Positions 59,335 through 64,000 of a stretch of 64,000 bases of DNA are shown piece by piece. The stretch is from Metaruminococcus_A sp050943475. GTDB taxonomy: Bacteria; Bacillota; Clostridia; Oscillospirales; Ruminococcaceae. The notes beneath the pieces were generated by a model. It searched no databases. It was given only the letters and a program-made list of their open reading frames with translations, and was not told the origin of the DNA. The position numbers and the translations under genes are program-made. The DNA lies in contig JBMNPF010000001.1 in the NCBI GenBank assembly GCA_050943475.1, forward strand, positions 228,196-292,195, written 5' to 3'. Every line of letters begins with the position of its first letter. Position 1 is the first letter of the stretch.

Positions 59335-60036
59335 ATGTTAGCGGTCTTCAGACGTGAATTCAACGCCTATTTTTCCTCGGCCATCGGGTATATTTATCTG
59401 GTTGTCTTTTATGTGGTAACGGCAATCCCGTTTGCCCTGATGATGCTCAGCTACAGCACCGACCTTTCGCTGGTGTTCAGCTGGACCTTCACCATTTTAA
59501 TGTTCATTATCCCGGTTCTGACCATGAGGCTGTTCAGTGAAGAAAAGAAGCAGCGCACCGATCAGGCGCTGCTGACCGCGCCGGTCAACCTCAGCGGTAT
59601 TGTCATCGGCAAGTTCCTGTCGGCCTTTTGCGTGTTGGCTCTCGGCATTGCCGTCATCTTTGTTTACGGCATTGTGCTTTCGGTGTTCGCGCCGATGGAT
59701 TGGGCGGTCATTATTGGCAGCCTGGTCGGCACCCTGCTCATGGGCGCTGCGCTGATTTCGGTCGGTATGTTCATCTCTTCTCTGACCGAAAACCAGGTCA
59801 TTGCCGCGGTTGGTTCGCTGGTCTGCTGCATGGTGCTGATGATGCTCAACGTCGTCACCTCTGCGGTCCCGGCCGGCTTCCTGCGGGATGTTTTGAATTC
59901 CCTTGCCTTCTATACCCGTTATTACCCGCTGACGTCGGGTATCTTTAACGCGGCCGATGTGCTGTATTTCATCAGCTTTATTGTCGTGTTCAACTTTTTG
60001 ACCATCCGCGTTCTTGAGAAAAAACGCTGGGCGTAA
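59335..60036 (+). CDS. ABC-2 type permease (GldF-like), 233 aa
   Basis: Six transmembrane helices. Family start MLAVFRREFNAYFSSAIGYI and the region IPVLTMRLFSEEKKQRTDQA, LLTAPVNLSGIVIGKFLSAF mark the GldF/NosY-like exporters; ends with EKKRWA. ATG follows the ATPase stop codon without a gap, with GGAGGTG upstream. Probably forms the membrane channel with the ATPase and the two following proteins. Confidence 0.92.
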   Translation: MLAVFRREFNAYFSSAIGYIYLVVFYVVTAIPFALMMLSYSTDLSLVFSWTFTILMFIIPVLTMRLFSEEKKQRTDQALLTAPVNLSGIVIGKFLSAFCVLALGIAVIFVYGIVLSVFAPMDWAVIIGSLVGTLLMGAALISVGMFISSLTENQVIAAVGSLVCCMVLMMLNVVTSAVPAGFLRDVLNSLAFYTRYYPLTSGIFNAADVLYFISFIVVFNFLTIRVLEKKRWA

Positions 60037-60049
60037 GGGGATGAGAAAG

Positions 60050-61537
60050 ATGAAGATGAAAAAACCGACTTTTGCAAAAAAGAAAAACTTTAAATATGGC
60101 ACCGTTGCCACGGCAATTACCATTGGCTTTGTTGCGCTGGTGGTGGTGATCAACATCATTGCGACCCTCCTGCTTCAGAAATTCCCTCTCAGCATTGACC
60201 TGACCAGCAGCGGAAAATATGAAATTTCACAGGAATCCATTGACTATGTGCAGCAGCTTGACCGCAGCGTAACCATTTATGTGCTGGCGGATGAGGCGAG
60301 CTTTAACGATCCGGCAAGCGAGTATGTTTACCAGGTCGGCCAGCTGCTCCGTCGCTATTCCCAGTACAGCGATAAGATTACGGTTACCTACGTTGATGTA
60401 GAGAACAACCCGGGTTTTGCAGCAGGCTACCAGAATGAAAGCCTGAGCACAGGCGATCTCATTGTTCAGTCTGACCTGCGGTACCAGAAATTTAATTGGC
60501 AGGACATGTTTGACCTCACCCTTGACAGCACCGGCCAGTATATTACCGAGATTGCTTCCAAGGCGGAGCAGACCCTTACCAGCGCGATTCTTTATGTAAC
60601 CGATGATGATCCAGTACGGGTTACTTTTGTCAATGGTCATGACGAAGCGGAGCTTCCGGCTCTGCAGGAATTGTTCACTAAAAATGGTTATGAAATTGAT
60701 AGTGTGAACACCTTGGGCGCAGAAATTGATCCGGATACCCAGGTTCTTGTCATTGTGGCTGCACAGCGTGATTTCACTGAGTTTGAAGTTGACAAGCTGG
60801 ATGCGTTCCTGACCAACGGCGGCAGCTACGGCAAGCAGCTTTACTATATTGCTGATCCATCTCAGCCGGACATGCCGAATCTGGAAACCTTTCTGGAGGA
60901 ATGGGGGATCCGGTTTATGGATGGTGTTGTGCAAGAAACCGACAAGGACAAATCATATTCCAAGTCTCCTTTTTTCTCTATGCAGGACATGGATCATCTC
61001 AACAATGAATTTCTTGGTCGTACAGATCCGCTTACGGCTTGGCTTGTAATGCCGAACACTCGCCCGATTGAAGCGCTTTATGAGTCTCAGTATAACTTTA
61101 CGTTGAATGTTCTTGCTCAGACTTATTCTTCAACAGTGCTTTATCCGTCTAATGCTTGGGAAGATGATAGCTGGGAGGCTTCTGGTGCAACAAAACAGCC
61201 GTTTAATACCATTGTTGCCACCCAGAAAGCAACCGATGCAGGCGGCATTGAGGAGGACAGAGAGCGTTCCACCGTCGTGGCGTTTGGCTCGGCCAGCATG
61301 TTTGTATCTGACCTTATGTCTACTAATTTAGGTAACGCGCAGTTCACCATTGACCTGACCAATCAGCTGACCGGTAAACAGGACGGCATTACGGTTGTCC
61401 CGGTTGATATGACAGCCGCCACCCTTGAAATTAACGCGACCCAGGCTATTGTCCTCGGCATTGTCTTTGTAGCGGTTCTGCCGCTTGCGGTGCTGATTTG
61501 CGGTTTGGTTGTATTCTTGCGCAGGAGGAATCTGTAA
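60050..61537 (+). CDS. GldG-like ABC auxiliary protein (ABC_transp_aux), 495 aa
   Basis: Basic start, one helix at about 24-45 (ITIGFVALVVVINIIATLLL), a large extracytoplasmic domain and a C-terminal helix (IVLGIVFVAVLPLAVLICGL) followed by RRRNL. The GldG landmarks SIDLTSSGKYEISQESIDYV and VTFVNGHDEAELPALQELF are clear. Start 60050 chosen for its spacing to AAGGGG; ATGs at 60041 and 60056 are close alternatives. Codon use in 60600-61250 looks a little less GC-rich than its neighbours. Role by analogy: periplasm-side partner of the ABC exporter. Confidence 0.9.
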   Translation: MKMKKPTFAKKKNFKYGTVATAITIGFVALVVVINIIATLLLQKFPLSIDLTSSGKYEISQESIDYVQQLDRSVTIYVLADEASFNDPASEYVYQVGQLLRRYSQYSDKITVTYVDVENNPGFAAGYQNESLSTGDLIVQSDLRYQKFNWQDMFDLTLDSTGQYITEIASKAEQTLTSAILYVTDDDPVRVTFVNGHDEAELPALQELFTKNGYEIDSVNTLGAEIDPDTQVLVIVAAQRDFTEFEVDKLDAFLTNGGSYGKQLYYIADPSQPDMPNLETFLEEWGIRFMDGVVQETDKDKSYSKSPFFSMQDMDHLNNEFLGRTDPLTAWLVMPNTRPIEALYESQYNFTLNVLAQTYSSTVLYPSNAWEDDSWEASGATKQPFNTIVATQKATDAGGIEEDRERSTVVAFGSASMFVSDLMSTNLGNAQFTIDLTNQLTGKQDGITVVPVDMTAATLEINATQAIVLGIVFVAVLPLAVLICGLVVFLRRRNL

Positions 61538-61540
61538 TCC

Positions 61541-63022
61541 ATGAGTAAAAAAATCAAGGCGCTAATCATAGGCGGAGTCCTTCTGGTGGTGCTTATTGGG
61601 GTGTTGGTACTCCTCCTTTTGCTCAACCAGGGCGAGGGGGAGACTTCCTCCAGCAGTTCTTCCACAAGTACCATCGTTGCGGTGGAAAAAAATGTAAGCA
61701 ACGTCACAAATGTCACCATCAAGAACCAGAAGGATGAAATTTCCATCAACCAGGAAGAGGATGGTACCTATACGGTAGAGGCTCTCCGCGGGATTGCGGC
61801 GGATCAGACCGACACCAAGACGGTTTTCTCCAAATCGGCGGTTGTTGAGGCGATGAAGATCATCAGCGAAAGCCCGGAGGATCTGGAAGAGTACGGTCTG
61901 AGCGAGCCAAAAACCACGGTGACCGTTCATATGAACGACGGTACCAGCTATGAAATTTACGTGGGGATCCTTTCGCCGCTTGGCGACGGCTATTATGTCA
62001 TGGTGCAGGACGATCCCAAGCTTTACCTGGTCAGCCAGGCCAATCTGTCGGTAATCTGCAATTACGCCAACAAGGATTATGTTTACCGCACGCTGGCTTC
62101 CAATCCGGAGTCGGACGATATTGAAAATCTGGTGCAAAAGGTTGTACTGTACCGGAAAGATATTGGCCGCGAGCTGGTATTTGAGCAGTTGGAGAACGAT
62201 CCTGATATGCCGTACCGCCCGACTTATGCAAGCGCTTATACCATGACCTCTCCGATTAAGGCGTATGCAGACGGCGATAATTTCTACAATGTAGCGGGTC
62301 CTGCAACGGCGTTGCGGGCGGACTCGGTTGTAGCTATTTATCCGACCGAAGAACAGCTCAAGGAGTATGGGCTGGATAACCCGCAGGCGACCTATGCGGC
62401 GACCATGACGGACGGCACCCAGCTTCGGCTGCGCGTTGGAAACGCCTGTTATGGGGATCCGACCGATGAGGATGCAGAGCCGTCTTCTTCCGTTACCGGT
62501 TACTATTTCATGGCAGACGGGCTTGACGCAGTCTTTTATGTGGACTACGGTGGCTTGTCGTTCATGACCATTTCGGAATTCGACATGCTGTCTCAGATCG
62601 CATTTGGACCGGATATTTACTACCTGGAGTCCTTTACAATCGAAGCGCAGGGCAAGACCTATCAGTTTGACCTGACCCAGACACAGGTGACGGATACCCG
62701 TACCGAAACGTCGGGAACTATGAATGGTGTTGCGTTGGATGACGACAAGCTGGCAAATTTCTATGTGTATGTCATTTCGGCGCTCGCGGAAGGCTTGTAT
62801 ACCGATGCGCCCTCCGGCGATCCCATTCTGACCTTTACCTTCAACTCACTTGACGAGAATGTAGAGCCGCTGGTTGTAGAATTTCATGACGTTGGCGATC
62901 GCAAAGCGTCGATCACCATCAATGGCCAGACGCGGTTCTATACTCGTATGGCCTATGTCACCACGTTCTACAGCAATCTTGTGGCTTTGGAAAATGGGGA
63001 AGACATAAACCTGAACTATTAA
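61541..63022 (+). CDS. DUF4340 extracytoplasmic protein, 493 aa
   Basis: Single N-terminal anchor (IIGGVLLVVLIGVLVLLLLL) then a Ser-rich linker (TSSSSSSTSTI) and repeated DUF4340-type beta units (KTTVTVHMNDGTSYEIYVGI; PQATYAATMTDGTQLRLRVG). DUF4340 proteins regularly follow GldG in such operons. AGGAGG lies 12 bases before the ATG. It ends at a strong terminator (63041-63073). Likely a surface partner of the exporter. Confidence 0.9.
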   Translation: MSKKIKALIIGGVLLVVLIGVLVLLLLLNQGEGETSSSSSSTSTIVAVEKNVSNVTNVTIKNQKDEISINQEEDGTYTVEALRGIAADQTDTKTVFSKSAVVEAMKIISESPEDLEEYGLSEPKTTVTVHMNDGTSYEIYVGILSPLGDGYYVMVQDDPKLYLVSQANLSVICNYANKDYVYRTLASNPESDDIENLVQKVVLYRKDIGRELVFEQLENDPDMPYRPTYASAYTMTSPIKAYADGDNFYNVAGPATALRADSVVAIYPTEEQLKEYGLDNPQATYAATMTDGTQLRLRVGNACYGDPTDEDAEPSSSVTGYYFMADGLDAVFYVDYGGLSFMTISEFDMLSQIAFGPDIYYLESFTIEAQGKTYQFDLTQTQVTDTRTETSGTMNGVALDDDKLANFYVYVISALAEGLYTDAPSGDPILTFTFNSLDENVEPLVVEFHDVGDRKASITINGQTRFYTRMAYVTTFYSNLVALENGEDINLNY

Positions 63023-63040
63023 GCGCAGAAAAAGAACCGG

Positions 63041-63073
63041 AAAAGCCGGCGGAGTATTCCGCCGGCTTTTTGT
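63041..63073 (+). terminator. Terminator of the Gld-like operon
   Basis: A 13-bp stem (63041-63053 with 63058-63070) followed by TTTTTG. Confidence 0.9.
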
Positions 63074-63113
63074 TAGGATGTCGTTCAAAATGCGCGCTGG
63101 ATAAAATTTTTTA

Positions 63114-63812
63114 TCAGCTGCAAAAAAGATGATTGCCAATCCGCTTGATGACCGGGCGGGAGCGTATCCACTGATTGGAAGTCTTGTCCGGGTTATAATA
63201 ATAGATAGCGCCGCCGGAGGGATCGTTCCCGTTGAGGGCTTCGCGTGCCGCCCGATAGGCAGAATCGGAAATGGGCTGGTCGAACTGTCCGTCGGTAATG
63301 GCGGTAAAAGCGCCTTTTTGGTAGATAACGCCGGAAAGGGTATCCGGAAACGAGGGGTGTTCAATCCGGTTGAGAACGCATGCACCGACCGCGACTTGGC
63401 CGCTATAAGGCTCACCACGTGCTTCTGCGGAAATAATCCGTGCAAGTAGGTAAACATTGTTTTCAGTTGCATCGGGAATGGTGCCAACGGTAATTCCCAT
63501 CGCCCTTAAGGTCTGCGGTCCGGCAATGCCATCAACCTGAAGCCCTTTAATTCTCTGAAACTTTTTGACAGCCTCCTGAGTAACGGGACCATAATATCCG
63601 GTGATGTCTTCGTTGAATAGTCCCCAGTCCTTCAATACCTGTTGGATTGCGCGCACCTCGGCGCCGCGCGAACCATATTTAGACAAAACGTCAACGCTTT
63701 GGGGAGATTGATATTGAACGGAAACAATAAGCAGAACCAGTGTTACCAAATTAATTAAAATGAGCAGTGCAGTCCGAACAGGAAGGCGGTAACGGCTCAA
63801 ACGGTTTTGCAT
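63114..63812 (-). CDS. sleB: Spore cortex-lytic enzyme SleB
   Basis: Signal anchor (LILINLVTLVLLIVSVQYQS), peptidoglycan-binding domain at about 45-105 (SRGAEVRAIQQVLKDWGLF, VTQEAVKKFQRIKGLQVDGI, GPQTLRAMGI) and a Hydrolase_2 catalytic domain with the active Glu130 in RIISAEARGEPYSGQVAVGA. This is the SleB plan: a lytic transglycosylase that opens the spore cortex at germination. No ypeB gene lies directly downstream in the visible minus direction. GAGGTG precedes the ATG. It shows that the organism is, or descends from, a spore former. Confidence 0.92.
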   Translation of the reverse strand: MQNRLSRYRLPVRTALLILINLVTLVLLIVSVQYQSPQSVDVLSKYGSRGAEVRAIQQVLKDWGLFNEDITGYYGPVTQEAVKKFQRIKGLQVDGIAGPQTLRAMGITVGTIPDATENNVYLLARIISAEARGEPYSGQVAVGACVLNRIEHPSFPDTLSGVIYQKGAFTAITDGQFDQPISDSAYRAAREALNGNDPSGGAIYYYNPDKTSNQWIRSRPVIKRIGNHLFCS

Positions 63813-63853
63813 AAGAACACCTCATAACCTGTTAAAATAAAAGGGATTATTTA

Positions 63854-63882
63854 TAACATACCCCTGCAAATAAAAAATATTC
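63854..63882 (-). promoter_or_regulatory. Possible sigma-G type promoter of sleB
   Basis: Minus strand GAATA (63882-63878) 17 bases ahead of TATGTTA (63860-63854), a partial match to the forespore sigma-G pattern; no sigma-A promoter is obvious. Confidence 0.35.
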
Positions 63883-63893
63883 TAAAAAAGGTA

Positions 63894-63923
63894 TTGACAA
63901 ATAGTGAAGTGATATGGTAATAT
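63894..63923 (+). promoter_or_regulatory. Promoter and leader of a gene beyond the window
   Basis: TTGACA (63894-63899), 18 bases, TAATAT (63918-63923). A C/G-run-containing leader (GAGGGGC and GCCCCCC pairing at about 63938-63961) and an AGGAGGA ribosome binding site near 63983 show that a coding region begins just past base 64000. Confidence 0.65.
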
Positions 63924-64000
63924 AAACGAGCCGCTTTTGAGGGGCATAAGAAAAGCCCCCCCGAAAAAGAAAGGAAATCCCCAGGAGGAACACGAAGAGA

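Noticed and set aside
1..64000. tRNA, rRNA, insertion sequences, replication origin
   Set aside because: Looked for and not seen: no cloverleaf-like segments with CCA-type ends, no rRNA conserved blocks, no transposase frames, no DnaA-box clusters.

Overview
The window reads as chromosomal DNA of a Gram-positive, endospore-forming anaerobe of the Clostridia, most likely an Oscillospiraceae/Ruminococcaceae-type gut bacterium. Reasons: a SleB spore-cortex hydrolase, RNase Y, strong AGGAGG-type ribosome binding sites with several TTG/GTG starts, classical sigma-A promoters, short intergenic hairpin terminators, many plant- and host-glycan enzymes, and families typical of Clostridia (histidine-free HPr-like protein, CmpB-type membrane protein, DUF3842, Mbeg1-like hydrolase). 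Base composition is moderately GC-rich and looks even. No rRNA, tRNA, CRISPR array, insertion sequence or integrase was seen.

Layout. 1-8 kb: the 3' end of a beta-lactamase-fold serine hydrolase, a GH5-like glycosidase, a lipoprotein, an orphan Dam-type methyltransferase with a structured leader, the rplM-rpsI operon, and three related surface proteins, two of them tandem paralogues. 8-16 kb: a CsoR-type repressor with its operator driving a P1B heavy-metal ATPase with a Cys/His-rich N-terminus; an ECF sigma module with an unknown partner; a DUF421 protein; DegV; a second ECF sigma/anti-sigma operon. 16-21 kb: a decaying stretch with two broken genes (one a MATE exporter with a frameshift and a stop), an iron alcohol dehydrogenase, a 21-copy hexanucleotide repeat and an XRE regulator. 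21-28 kb: Na/phosphate cotransporter, two paralogous esterases plus a creatininase-family amidohydrolase, and an AraC regulator. 28-33 kb: a membrane-lipid operon centred on a glycosyltransferase-acyltransferase fusion and a CDP-alcohol phosphatidyltransferase. 33-39 kb: GH42 beta-galactosidase with an MFS transporter, then a three-gene minus-strand operon (DUF3842, DUF3795, prolyl-tRNA editing protein) and rny.

41.2-49.0 kb holds the most unusual part: a compact eleven-gene phage head-and-packaging operon (small and large terminase, portal, protease, decoration protein, major capsid, connectors, two baseplate-like proteins) with no tube, sheath, tape measure, lysis, repressor or integrase gene, closed by its own terminator. 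It looks like a domesticated capsid cluster rather than an intact prophage.

49-64 kb: a DUF1624 acyltransferase-like membrane protein, two tandem GH120 beta-xylosidases, a minus-strand trio (2-hydroxyacid dehydrogenase, GNAT, YifB), a Gld-like ABC export operon (ATPase, permease, GldG-like and DUF4340 proteins), sleB, and a promoter with leader for a gene lying beyond the right edge.

Functional themes are glycan use (GH5-like, GH42 with MFS, two GH120, esterases), envelope and lipid building, envelope stress sensing (two ECF modules), metal efflux and sporulation. All functional calls come from reading protein motifs without database searches.
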